In this document: positions 1 to 10,979 of the stretch, in pieces | Numbering within the stretch: position 1 is the stretch's first letter | Layout of the letters: each line of letters begins with the position of its first letter | NCBI GenBank assembly: GCA_031772625.1 | Contig: CM062820.1 | Coordinates: forward strand, 314,000,783 to 314,064,782 | DNA: 64,000 bases | Origin: Pinus tabuliformis | Taxonomy: Eukaryota; Streptophyta; Pinopsida; Pinales; Pinaceae | Direction of reading: 5' to 3' | Notes under the pieces: generated by a model | What the model was told of the DNA's origin: nothing | The model's database searches: none | Seen by the model: the letters and a program-made list of their open reading frames with translations, nothing else | Made by a program: the position numbers and the translations under genes

Positions 1-1620
1 CACAAAATTTTCGATGTGCAATATTCATGAGAAAGAGTCACAAGTTGAGCTTGGGCATAGATATGTTTTAAACTTATTTTTTCATGGGATTTTTTTCTGC
101 ATCTTGTGGTATGCTTGATTTGGTTGAATATTATTTTCTTTGTTCATATGCTCTTTTTTAGTCAAATTCTCATTTCCTTTATTCTTCATGCCCTTTATTT
201 GTCATTTACTTATCCTTTTTTTGTTGATTTTCTCTTTGTTGTGCATTTTATTGTATTATTTGATTTTGACACTCTTCAATTGTCATTTGTTGTTCTCTTC
301 TTTGCTGATATTCTCTTTGATATGATCTTTGATATACTCTTTCATTCAATTTTTATTTCATCTTATCTTGTTATTGTTCAATTGTCATTTGTTGTAACTA
401 CCTTTATTTCTCAATTTGTTTTTGTCACTCCTAAATTGTTATTTATTATGACTTTCTCTGTCAACTTTATCTTTGTTGTTCATTTCTATTTAAGATGTAT
501 ATATGCTAATGATTAAGATGGATCTAGGATATTTCTTGTTCAACTTTATTTAATATATATCTAGGACGATGGTTAATGTAACATAAAAATCAATGCACTT
601 CATCAATAATTACTTTGTGCATACAATGAAATTAGTGCAGTTAGTGCAAATAATCAAATAGGATTAGAAATTTTCAATGTGAAATATTCATAGAGCGAGA
701 GTTATAGGTTAAGTGGGGGCATATATATCTTTTAAATTTATTTTTTCCATAAGATATTTTTTTGCATCTTGTGCTATGAATGAGTTGGTTGCATATTGTT
801 TTTTTGTTGTTATGCTCTTTATTGTTAAAATTTTAGTTTGTTTTATTCTTCATGCTCTTTAGTTACCATTTCCTTTTCCTTTTTTTTGTTGATTTCCTCT
901 TTTTTGTGCATTTCCTTGTATTATTTACTCTTGACATTCTTTAATTTTCATCTCACGTGCCCTTATTTTTTGATATGCTATTTGATAATCCCATTGATAT
1001 GCTCTTTGTCCTTCAATTTTTTCTCTCATTTGATCTTTTTTTTGTTCAATTATCATTTGTTTTGATTATATTTATTTCTCCATTTGTTTTTGACACTCTT
1101 TAATTCTCATTTTTTATGCATTTATTTGTCGACTTTATTTATGTTGTTGAGTTATATTTACGATGGATCTACTTTGATGATTAAGTTGGATCCATGATCA
1201 TTCTTATTCATTTATATTTAATATATATATCTAGAATCATGATTATTGTAACACAAAAATTAATGTATGTCATCAATAATTACTTTGTGCGCACACAAAA
1301 ATAAATGAACACTATTAATATAATTACTTTGAAATAAATGTACATCATCCTTCCATTTATATAAGATCAAAAAATAACATCTAGACTAAAATCAATGCAT
1401 CCTTAGTTTCCATTTCTTATGCCTTTCTTTGTCACATGCTCTTTGTTTTCCATTTTTATTTAATATCGATCTAGGCTCTTTGTTGTTCCCTTCTATTTAA
1501 TATGGATGTAGGTGGATGATTATTGCAACATAGAAATCATTGCACGTCATCAATAATTACTTTGTGCGTAGAGTGAAATCAATGAAATAGAATTGGAAAC
1601 GAACATCTACACTAAATCAA
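1..1620. repeat. AT-rich tandem repeat, about 0.65-kb units
   Basis: Two successive units (about 1-660 and 666-1310) share the same order of landmarks: a start reading AAATTTTCGATGTGCAATAT or a close variant, then a T-rich block full of TTTGTTGATTT-like words, then an end reading CATCAATAATTACTTTGTGC. The last landmark returns a third time near 1549, in a shorter unit (about 1400-1600). The T-rich strand makes long open frames on the plus strand (106-516, 838-1065), but these are Phe/Leu/Ile-rich low-complexity translations without start context or family resemblance, so I do not call genes. A (TA)n(TG)n microsatellite follows at about 1619-1650. Units are clearly diverged, so the array is old. 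Confidence 0.6.
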
Positions 1621-1810
1621 TATATATATATATATTTTTGTGTGTGTGTGTCAAAGTATTCTAAAATCAAATTAGGACCTTACATATGCCTTTACACTTT
1701 TAATTTACTAAAATTGTTTAATACTATAATATTATAATATTATATAATGTAAAAATTTCTCTATGGTTAATTAATATTTTATATTATACTTGCACTCAAA
1801 GGTGCTCTAC

Positions 1811-1975
1811 AAGCGAGTATGGGGGAGAGATTGTAGTGCCTACAAATGACTATAGGCATTTAAACATCAGTTAAACAAAAATAGTATGGGAGAGATGTTG
1901 TAGTGTTCATAAATGAGTTTAAACATTTACATGGCTCAATAAAAATTTCTTTCAAATTATAGTTTGGTCTCACAT
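1811..1975 (+). repeat. Duplicated LTR-edge-like fragment
   Basis: The words GTATGGGGGAGAGATTGTAG (1818-1837) and a close variant at about 1887 start two copies of a roughly 70-nt sequence that ends in ATTTAAACAT. A purine run followed by a TGTAGTG start resembles the polypurine tract and LTR start of a Ty1/copia element. Only the edge is visible, so this is at best a broken fossil fragment. Confidence 0.3.
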
Positions 1976-1989
1976 TAATAATTATTTAT

Positions 1990-3430
1990 TAAAATAAAAA
2001 ACAAGAATGTTTGTTTCTTGGATTGACATAGATGGACTAGATTCCTCCATTCTTCTATCGATAATAAGAATACTACATCTATGTGAACAAATAATTCATA
2101 CGTAAATTAATATTTTGTTATAATGGAAGAACTAAAATGGTTAGTGGTTTTTGTGGCCACAATAGAACCTAGATTTATGTTGGAATGGATCCATAATTTG
2201 CTGTAAATTGTTATTATAATAATGGTATATACTTCATTATCTTCTTCTGGCTTGTATCGGTTGCCATAGTAAATGTTATAATAATATATTTTATGGGTAT
2301 AGTTGCAATATTCATGCATGATTTTTAGATATTTGCATAGTGATTTTTGTTCTTAATCTTTGCAAGAATACCATCCAAATATAAAATCCTCGAAAATAGC
2401 TCATACTTAGGTAAATAACATGTTTACCATCAGTTACTTCCCACCATTATTTATGTTTTCCTCAAAATTTATGTATGAGTGAAACTATAAATGTGTAGAC
2501 TTAGATTTGGTTACTACCTACCAAAAGTTATGCAAGTCCTCATACGTGAGAAAGAAACTAATTTATACACTTCACATCTCAATTTATTAGTTATTTCCAA
2601 AGAAATAATGTAGGATTTGATTTTCTTATAGAGCACTATTATTTTAACTTACATAATTTTTTCAAGGGCGTAGTTTCTAACTTTAATTGTAGGGACTAAG
2701 TTTCTCTCCAAAACTTGCTAAAATAGTTGCATGTGAAGTCTTCTATTTTTTTCATATAAAAGGTATGAAGATAGATAACAAATTGAACGATAATCCAAAC
2801 TATCTTAGGTTAGAATTATAAATATTTCATAAGTTCCAAACCTATCTAAAAGACAAATTAATTGTAATTTTAGAAACTAAAATATTTTCAAATATAAATA
2901 TAAAATATTAAGTTTTTTTCATAACAACAAATATTTCAGATTATACATCTAGATGGGAGGATATACCAAATTCCATCCACATATTATAACATAGAATTAA
3001 AATTCTTCATCTTCTTCTCCAAGAGGTAAGAGCTAAGTCATTGAGAGAGAGGATTAATGTAAGCTTACACCACACAAAAATTAGTTATGCCTTGTCAAAT
3101 GACGTTATCTTAGTTTAACAATTTAATATCCTCTTAACATTATTCAAATACACCATTTGTAAATTTATGGATATGTAATAAACAAAAATTAAAAATGTAT
3201 TTCTATAGATTGAGTAGCATCACAACATCACTAGATAGATTTTACTACCCATATGTTTTGAACTAATATTCTTAGTATCAAGGAGTGTATTAATAATACA
3301 TCTAATGACTGTCAAGGAGTGTCTTAACATAAATGATCGCCTTAAAAATACACCTAATGATTGTCTATTCAAAACCCAATAGGTAGAATGTTGAATGTTA
3401 CAAATTATTTTACACAATTTGTTTATAGAA
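1990..3430. other. No recognisable feature
   Basis: AT-rich sequence. The only open frames are short and low in complexity (for example 2107-2319 and 3220-3492 on the minus strand) and show no motif, splice context or family resemblance. I see no RNA gene or mobile-element end. Confidence 0.5.
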
Positions 3431-3433
3431 AGC

Positions 3434-3560
3434 TTTTTTATCCTCCACAATATCTCAAGCCTGAGAAAGGAGATCAACGGAGGTAACCTCAAACCACTTA
3501 GGGTTTAACATATAGGCTTGCTAAACTAGAGAGGGCTCTCTATATAAAACCCACAACCAA
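3434..3560 (-). mobile_element. LTR-end fragment related to element G
   Basis: Read on the minus strand, this stretch has the same order of words as the last 130 bases of the element G LTRs (ends at 51338 and 53937): TAGAGAGCCCTCTCTAGTTT, then a GGTTTGAGGTTACCTC block, then a CTTGAGATATTG block. The LTR end is on the low-coordinate side. It may be the 3' LTR edge of the minus-strand retroelement-like block at 4968-6412. It is a diverged, broken fossil. Confidence 0.4.
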
Positions 3561-4379
3561 ATATGACTAGACTGGAAAAATATATTAGGTTAGATATGTT
3601 CATCTCTAGGGTTTAAAGACTTTAGGGTTCTGCTATATCAGAAGTGAAAATCAGGGAACTAGGTCAAAAGATCAAAGGTTTCAGTTGTGAGAGATATAAA
3701 GGAGTAACGAAGGTATGAATTTCTGATACTTTAGGGGTTTTTAATGTAGTTTAGGGTGGAAAATAAAATATTCAAAATGAGCATGGAAAGCATGAATTCA
3801 TTTATCAGAAGATAAGTAACATAAGCATGAAGTTCCTAACAAAACAAAGCTTAAACTTAAGAATTATGTTTAAAAACTCTTAGAAAAATCACTGAAAAAC
3901 ATAGATATGAAAAGAAGATGAAATTATCATTCATATAAAACTATAACAAAGAGAAAAAATTATCATAAAATCACAACACAATAATTCCTAAATAATAGCT
4001 ATACTAGTCCTTTGATTTCCTGTAAAAAGATAATTGAATACAAGATCCAATAGTTCTACTCACTGATGTCCAACCCTTTCTCTAACTTAGATCGGGTTAC
4101 ATATAGATCAAAATATAAGTTTCCGTCTCTCAGGGGTTGAATCCAAAATTCAAGGAGTTGCTTACAATAATATCTCCAACCATACCTAAGACTAGGGAGG
4201 TTAGAAACCAACTCCCGATTTGGTGCAAAATTGATTCATTTGATTATAAGAACCTATACAATGATGAATCTAGTTAATTTTTACTTCAAAAAACATAATT
4301 ACACCTCAATGCATCATAAAAACCCCTAATATGTCAAATTACACAAGCAAAAGTCGAATTGGACTGAGCAAACTGAGAA

Positions 4380-4830
4380 AAATGAGTTCCAGGCAGAAAC
4401 GTAGCAAATTGCCTGAAAATGTAGTGTGCATGGAGAAAACGTAGCATGCTTCTTGTATGTGAATTTTGGAGGGGTTCTCGAGCTCTAAATCAAGATATAA
4501 AAAATTATAGAGAAATATCTACCTATATACTACACCATATAATCTCTAAGCACCTAAAATGACTACTTCTAGACCTCCAAAAACCATTTCTCCCATAGCT
4601 ACTCCAAAAACGTAGCATGCCTCTGAAAAACATGGCAGAAAGGCGTTTTTTTGGTACTTGTTGACTTATTAACCGAGAGAAAGCTGCTGACATGGATCTA
4701 CGGTTACATAAATTGAATGTGAAGGTCATATGAAATCCAAAAATGCAAAATTTTCGTGATTTGGAGGCCTCCAACAAAAACGTAGCGTGGGACATGCTAC
4801 CTTTTCTGCCCAAAAACTATGTAAAATTTC
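4380..4830. repeat. Recurring AAAACGTAGC words, left cluster
   Basis: The word AACGTAGC occurs near 4398, 4438, 4609 and 4779, usually followed by ATGC or GTGG and preceded by a run of A. A relaxed form (AATGTAGTGTGC) lies near 4420. The same wording returns at 6660-7040 on the other side of the minus-strand ORF cluster. The plus-strand words lie outside any credible coding region. Confidence 0.5.
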
Positions 4831-4967
4831 CAAAATGCCCAAAATATTAAAAAAAAATCCAAAATTTGTTCAAAGTGTTTGAAACTTGTTCCTTGGATAT
4901 AGGTAATTATTCTTCAAGCTATGGGTGAAGTCTCAGCCAACAACTCAAGCTTGTCCCCTTTGTTTTG

Positions 4968-6412
4968 CTAAATTAGGGTTTCCCTTAGTTTTCTCTTCAA
5001 GTTTTGAATTCTGATTTGGGAAACCCTATTTCTGGTGTAATAATGTCTAGCCATGTGCCTTTGCAAGTTGGTGGCCTTGTTGGCCCTTTTAAGGAGATTC
5101 TCCAAGTGGAAATTAACTTTATCCAGCAAATACTCCCTATTTTTCTCAAAATCTTGTTCAATGGATTTGTTAATGTCTTGTTGCTCCAAAGGTGTAGATG
5201 GCTCACTAATTTGGTCTCATTTCCTCTTCATGTCCTTTTTTCTATGCCTCTTTGACTTGAATTAAACTTCATTGTCCTCCATTTTCTCTAAACCAATGAC
5301 TTTCTTACCTTTGTCAGGCTCATCCTCTACACCCATTCTAGGTTTTGACATTAGCATTTGATTCACTTTGAGTTGCATATTTTCTTGCTGCATAAATGCA
5401 ATCATGAAGTTGGATTTAGCCAGATCATCCTTCAAAACTCTAATCTCAGCCACCTTCTCCATGATGAGTTGCTTCAATGATTAGCCCTTTTTTCATGATT
5501 ATTCTCATGGAATGATATATCACGATGATGTGGAAATGCTTCCTTGTCAACTGAAGTAGGCTTGGCCCTTTCCTTTTCTCTAGGAGAAAACACAAGCCTC
5601 TCCCCTTTGATGTAGGTCTGAGTGACTTTGCCCTAGGTGTATTCTTCACTGAAACTCTTCTAGATGAGCCAACCTCCCTTGGTTTTGATGATGCTAGTGG
5701 TGTATTGTGGCTAGTATGTTGACTAGTAGAAGGCAGAAAAATTGTGGACTACATGAAGGTTTCCCAAGAGATGTTCATCTATTCAAGTTGACGTAGGAAA
5801 ATGATTTTAATTAAAGCATGGTGGTAGAGACTATATTGGTGGTCACCATTTCTATTTTTCACTTTCTTTGCCATATTAGCTGAATTTCTGTAAAGGTAGT
5901 GAGGTAGGTTGAGAGGCTTTACACCGGTGAAGTGCATCAATACTCTGACACTTATACACAATTGAAAACCTTCCCTCACCTATAAAATATTTCATAATGA
6001 TCTTCATTAATGGAGCAAACTTCTCAAGAAACAGTCCAAAAGGAAAAACACTCTTGGGGGCCTCTTTATACTAAATTTTTGTGAAATCTCTATAGTTTAT
6101 AAAATCCAAATCTGAGTGTTTGAACCATTTTTCTCCACTATTTGGTATACCTGTAGCTATATATATGGCCTTAGTTTAAATGATGAAGTTGAACCCTGCA
6201 ATGTTGACCTTATCACTCCTAATGTTTGTGGCATAAAGACTAGTTAACTTGGCATGATATCCCACTTGTTGAATTTGCTCACAAAACCATAAACAACCCA
6301 CCTTTTGGAAAAATTGTCTGGAAAATGTTGAAGCCCTCAATTCTTTGGTGTCAAGTGGCTCAAACCTTGACACTTGACCTCCTTTGTTGTATGGCTTCTT
6401 TCCTCCCTCCAT
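4968..6412 (-). mobile_element. Broken retroelement-like coding block
   Basis: Four minus-strand open stretches (6412-6176, 5979-5779, 5477-5262, 5189-4968) follow one another in one direction. The first starts with a Met-Glu-Gly-Gly-Lys peptide and continues towards a GEKWFK motif that I associate with the N-terminal plant-mobile-domain-like region of some large Ty3-type plant elements; this is a memory-based resemblance, not a search result. The third is charged and Gln/Lys-rich with a likely coiled-coil stretch (about 35 residues). The block is broken in several places and is treated as a fossil. An alternative is a decayed host gene of the same domain family. Confidence 0.35.
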
Positions 6413-6649
6413 TTTTTATAATTGCAAAGAAAAACCCTAGTGATATAGATGGGAAAAACATAGTTATTTAGATGGAGCAGGGGATTGGGATTAGTGTATT
6501 TAGGTGAGGGGATGATGGGGTTAGGGAGAAGATATGTAGGTAAGAAAAACTAGGGAGGTAGGGAGGTGTGTGAGGAAGCTTAGGGAGGTGGAAAATGATA
6601 AAGAGAGGGTAGGTATTAGTGTAGGAAATTAAAACACAGTCGTAACCCT

Positions 6650-7040
6650 AAGAAACTGCCAAAAACGCAACATAGAAGCTAGGGTTTGGTATAGGGGTTA
6701 GGGAAATGCGGTAGGAAGGGTAAGAAAGGTCATTGGAAGTGTATTTGGGTGTGGATAAGGGTAGAATATGTAGTTAGCTAGGTATATTTTCTTTCAACCC
6801 AAAATATGGAGCTCACCCACCAAAAACATAGGGTGGGGACTGTGGGAGGGTTTCTCCATTGAAAAGATGAAATAAATGCTGATAGGAGGTGGCAAGAGCT
6901 TTAAATTACTTTTCAGTGGGCTGACGGAACCTTCATTGGCCACAGAAAATCTTTGAGATGTATTCTTTGCCACTAGAGGTGAAAACGTAGCAAAGGGTAA
7001 AAAACACAGAGTGGTTGGCTGAAAACACAGTGTGGAGCTT
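6650..7040. repeat. Recurring AAAACGTAGC-like words, right cluster
   Basis: AAAACGTAGC occurs at about 6983. Relaxed forms occur at about 6662 (AAAACGCAACATAG), 6823 (AAAACATAGGGTGG), 7000 (AAAACACAGAGTGG) and 7022 (AAAACACAGTGTGG). The A-run plus AC-TAG/CAG plus GTGG layout matches the left cluster at 4380-4830. Confidence 0.45.
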
Positions 7041-7042
7041 TA

Positions 7043-7773
7043 GAGGGGTGCCAATCACCTTTTGAGAGTGTCCTTCGATGCTTTTTGTACTAAGATGGAA
7101 TTTTATAGTGAATTACTACTCAATTCCAATGGAATGAGTGAAATAAATTCTTGTATGGTCTCTTATATGAGTTAAATTCACTTTTGCATATGCCATGACA
7201 TGACATCATCCTTCATTTTGAAACCAAAAGTGAGGTGTTTTGTAGCAATACCTTTATGAACTGAAGTAGTACATTTACCTTTACTACCTATGCCTCCTAA
7301 GATTCTAACTCCCTTATGTGTGGACTCAAGGCCATGAACATGGATTTTTTAATCTTAAAACTGACATAATGATGACAATTACAAGTGATGATCCAGACCA
7401 AGACCTATATGTTATTTGACTGATCCATGACCTGTAACACTTGAAAAATGACATGACCATGATGAATAATGATAATAATGAATGCTAAAGAGAGTAGCAC
7501 TAGCCTAGACACACCGACGAATGATCAAAGTGTTTTATTTTAAGGCCTATTGAAACCATAAAAAAAACTTGACCTAGGACCCTAACAAAAACATTGAAAG
7601 AGTACATTTGATCACTAGTGACTGGCAGGACTGACATACATAAACATGCTCAAACTACAATATAACTAATGATAAAAATCTACACACTGAAAAACCTAAA
7701 TACATTATATGTCTCAAGAAAAAAATTCTTCAAAACAATATCAAGATATCTCTTTAATTTTTTGGAACACACA

Positions 7774-7777
<4 letters not shown>
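7043..7777. other. No recognisable feature
   Basis: Anonymous sequence without convincing ORF, RNA gene or element end. Confidence 0.5.

Positions 7778-7842
<65 letters not shown>
7778..7842. repeat. (AT)n microsatellite
   Basis: Uninterrupted alternating AT of about 65 bases after ACATGTAC. The open frame crossing it codes only Ile-Tyr repeats and is not a gene. Confidence 0.95.
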
Positions 7843-7844
<2 letters not shown>

Positions 7845-8683
7845 TTATTAATGTGATATTGGTTTTTAATGATATATTTTATTATTAAATTCCATTTAAT
7901 AAGTAAAAACATATAACATCCTTTACCTATATTTTGAGGCTTAAAATCACCTTAAATAATGAATGTTTAAAGATAAAAATATATATCATTTCTACCCATA
8001 TGTAATATCAAGTAGAAAAAACACCACTTTTGATACCTCACTTTTGATAACAACTAGATAAAAGAAATGTCATTAAAATATAATTACAACTAATCTAAAA
8101 GCAAGTTTTCCATTTCACTCTCTTGGTTTCTGTGAGAACTACGTAATAAAAATATTTCCTAAAAAATGAGCTAGCAAATATGTTATTGAGCTCTAGACAA
8201 TGAAGAAGTGTAGATAAATCAGAATCTAAGCTGAACATTTATGTGGATGGAAGTGGGTGTCTAAATATTTGTCAAGGTTTTCCTTATTTTTTTCCATCAT
8301 TTTCTAATAATAAGGGATGTGTTACATGGGATCCACTTATAATATCATGACTCTCCACTCACATTTCGGTCAAAAATAATTTTATATTTTTATGTCTTAT
8401 CACTTTTTAATGTTATTCTATGGTTCAGTTCTTCAATTAGGAAGGAACAAATTATTCCTACATAATTTAATAATATATAACAGTGCAATAGGGAGTGGAC
8501 TTCACATAGTTAACAAATATTTTATAATATTAGGCTTAATATAATATAATACAATCCTGGACCTATCTCAGCTCTAGATCTATCAAGTGCTAAGAGGGAT
8601 GAAATATCTTGAAGTGTAAATGTCTTTTTGAGAGGAAAACTTGAGGAAAGCTTTGTATGTTGAGCTATTTGATCACTTTCAAT
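7843..8683. other. No recognisable feature
   Basis: AT-rich anonymous DNA up to the CACTA terminus. No coding or RNA signal seen. Confidence 0.5.
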
Positions 8684-9535
8684 CACTACAAGAAAAAAAG
8701 ACATTGGTGAGGGGTGAAAAATGTCACCATAAACTCATTGGTGACGGTCAAAAGAGTATTCGTCACCCAAAACTGAATGTCACCAAAGGTGGCGTCGTCA
8801 AAAGTATAGGTGTTGTAGTGACATACAAACTTCGTCACCAATAATGATTTATAATGATGAACAATGACCGTCACCATTTCATATGAGAAATGGTGACAGA
8901 CCATAGCCTCCATCACCAAAAACTAAACGTCACCAAAGGTGGCATTGCCAAAAGTATAGGTGTTGTAGTGACATTCAAAGTTCGTCACTAATAATGATTT
9001 ATAATGACGGATAGCGACCATCACCATTACATAAGAGCAATGGTGACGGACCATAACCTCGGTCACCAAAAGCTGAACGTCACCAAAATGACGTCGCCAA
9101 AAGTATAGGTGTTATTGTGACGTTCAAGGTCCGTCACGAATATTGATTATAATGACGGATAGTGACCGTCACCTTTTCATATGAACAAAAATGATTTATT
9201 GTGATGGATCTTTAATGGTCATCACTATTGGTGCATATATATGGTGACGTTCATTGACCATCACCAAAACCTACATTGCGAGAAGTATAGGTGTTGTGGT
9301 GACATTCAAGGTTTGTCACGAATAATAACTATAATGAAAGACAATGATCATTACCATTTCATATCAACAACAACAACAATTTATGGTTATGGACCTTTGA
9401 GGGTCGCCACTATTGATGCATATATATGGTGGCGTTTGTTGACCATCACCATTTCATATTTTTAGTGAGGGTCAAAAAATGTCACCAAAGCTCATTGGTT
9501 ATGGTCAAAAGAGGCTCCATCACCAAAAATTGATC
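8684..9535 (+). mobile_element. CACTA (En/Spm) transposon end with subterminal repeats
   Basis: The sequence CACTACAAGAAAA at 8684 is the standard terminal inverted repeat of plant CACTA DNA transposons. It is followed by a subterminal array in which GGTGACGG and its complement CCGTCACC recur many times. The array consists of about 150-200-bp units starting near 8770, 8920, 9070 and 9263; each carries AAAGTATAGGTGTTGT and AATGACGGATAGTGACCGTC or close forms. Subterminal repeats of this kind are the known binding sites of CACTA transposases. No transposase ORF and no matching right terminus (TTTTCTTGTAGTG) were found nearby, so this is a one-ended or non-autonomous remnant. The small ORFs here (8641-8844, 9241-9465) are by-products of the array. 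Confidence 0.7.
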
Positions 9536-9556
9536 ATCGCCATTCCATATGGATGT

Positions 9557-9628
9557 CAAGGCACGATGGAATCAAACCATCAACCTCCTGCTTGTAAAGA
9601 AGGTGCTCTTCCATTGAGCTATCACCCT
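9557..9628 (-). tRNA. tRNA-Val(UAC)-like sequence, bacterial/organellar type
   Basis: The minus strand from 9628 to 9557 folds into a 72-nt cloverleaf with every element at standard length. The acceptor strands AGGGTGA and GTGCCTT pair at 6 of 7 positions counting G-U. Then come TA, the D stem GCTC/GAGC with a 7-nt loop AATGGAA, an anticodon stem CCTTC/GCAGG with one mismatch, loop TTTACAA (anticodon UAC, Val), a 5-nt variable loop, T stem GATGG/CCATC and T loop TTTGATT. The word GAGCACC..CTTTACAAGCAGG is typical of bacterial and plastid-type tRNA-Val and unlike plant nuclear tRNA-Val. The T loop differs by one base from TTCGANT. The weak acceptor stem suggests a decayed gene, such as an organelle-derived insert. 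It lies just past the CACTA subterminal array. Confidence 0.55.
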
Positions 9629-9639
9629 TTAAAGAATTA

Positions 9640-10165
9640 TACTTTTAAAAATTATACCTTTAAACTTCATAGATTTTAAATTCTACAACTTTCAATAAAT
9701 TAAAGTCTTGGCAATATTTTACTAAACAAGCAAAGCAGCATCGAAGTTATAGGTCCCTACCTAATGGTTATTGAAGTGATGAAAAGTGGGTGGAGGGAAA
9801 GATATTTATGTATAAGAGAATCAATATGTTCAGTTGAATACTCAATTAGAAGTGAAACTCAGAAGACATTTATAACCTATAAATGAACTATAACTAGAAA
9901 ATTCACCAAATATTGCAAAGGAAATGTCACAAGTGGATAACATATGCAAGAAGAGGAGGCAGGGACTTGGAACCCTTGTGCATATTGGCATGCCTTAGCA
10001 CTTCGCACTTCTTAGCTTATTTGACATGTCTTCGTACTATCTGACACATGTTAGAATTCCCTAACACACCTTGGCAGTCATGACCTCACAACTAGAATTA
10101 CATTTTTCCATGACTTGAGAACCTTACATTCACTAGAACACCTTCGCACTACCTAGTTGTCATGC
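9640..10165. other. No recognisable feature
   Basis: Anonymous sequence between the tRNA-like fold and the next LTR-end fragment. A word GACTTGGAACYC occurs here (9966) and again near 10366 and 10421. Confidence 0.4.
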
Positions 10166-10169
10166 CCTC

Positions 10170-10300
10170 TGTTATCCTCCATAATGTCCCAGGCTAATGA
10201 GGAAATTGATGGAGGTAACCACAAACCAAGATTTTAGTTTTTTAACTAGCCCTACCAAACCAAAGAAGGCTCTCTCTATGAAATCATAGCCAAGAGATGA
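10170..10300 (-). mobile_element. LTR-end fragment related to element G
   Basis: On the minus strand this reads like the 3' end of the element G LTRs: AGAGAGAGCCTTCTTTGG, a GGGCTAG block, a TTGGTTTGTGGTTACCTCC block and a final GGAGGATAACA. The plus strand therefore starts TGTTATCC at 10170, a good LTR edge. It is also close to the fragment at 3434-3560. No partner LTR was found; it is a broken fossil. Confidence 0.4.
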
Positions 10301-10439
10301 CTGGAATGTAAAGGATTTTAGGCTAGATAGTTAGGCTCATGTGGGTTTTTGGAAAATTTACGGACTTGGAACTCGGTCCACTGGTGTCTTGTTTGGCAGG
10401 GACTTTGTTAAGGAGGTGGGGACTTGGAACTCTATCTAG

Positions 10440-10620
10440 GATAAAGCACCTAACATGCATGATAGGAACTCCCTAGAATAGACTGCCTCCTACCTAGTAG
10501 AGTGTCCCCTGCTCAAAATATAGAACCCTTCTCTACTGTGCACTTTTCTTAAAGATAGATCTATGCATAAAATAGTACTAAGAAAAACACATAAATTAAG
10601 AAAAGTGAGCATTTAAGTCA
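10440..10620 (+). repeat. Direct repeat R1, copy 1
   Basis: About 175 bases matching 12017-12196 closely, including ATAGAACCCTTCTCTACT and CACTTTTCTTAAA. The two copies flank a Ty1/copia relic (10980-11810), so they may be remnants of its terminal repeats, although TG...CA ends and a primer site are not visible. Confidence 0.6.
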
Positions 10621-10979
10621 AACTATAAAAGTATAGTAAATATGGCTCTATATAAGTTTGGGAAACACTAGACAAGCATGCTTACATACAACAACCAAAA
10701 GATGCCTAAAATCGATGCACTTCTTTCATCGTTTCTATACCGTCACAGCAAAACTGGAATCTATAGCATGTACCCCAAGGTTGTATGCATCTGTTGAAGG
10801 TGTGGATTGAAAGGATTTGTTGAGATGAAGTACTATTGAAGGAGAAACATCTTCAAAATAACAGATAAAGTCTACTGTGAATTCAACCCATTTGCACATA
10901 GGTCAAGGCTGCTGCTGGGTACACTTCTCCATTGAATGGAAACTACAATGTATTGTAGTGCTGCAGAAGAAAAAACACC

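Noticed and set aside
106-516. 136-codon plus-strand ORF as a membrane protein
   Set aside because: The hydrophobic translation comes from T-rich repeat DNA; the equivalent place in the next repeat unit does not keep the frame.
7669-7851. Ile-Tyr repeat ORF, and similar ones near 14.9 and 16.5 kb
   Set aside because: Translations of (AT)n microsatellites.
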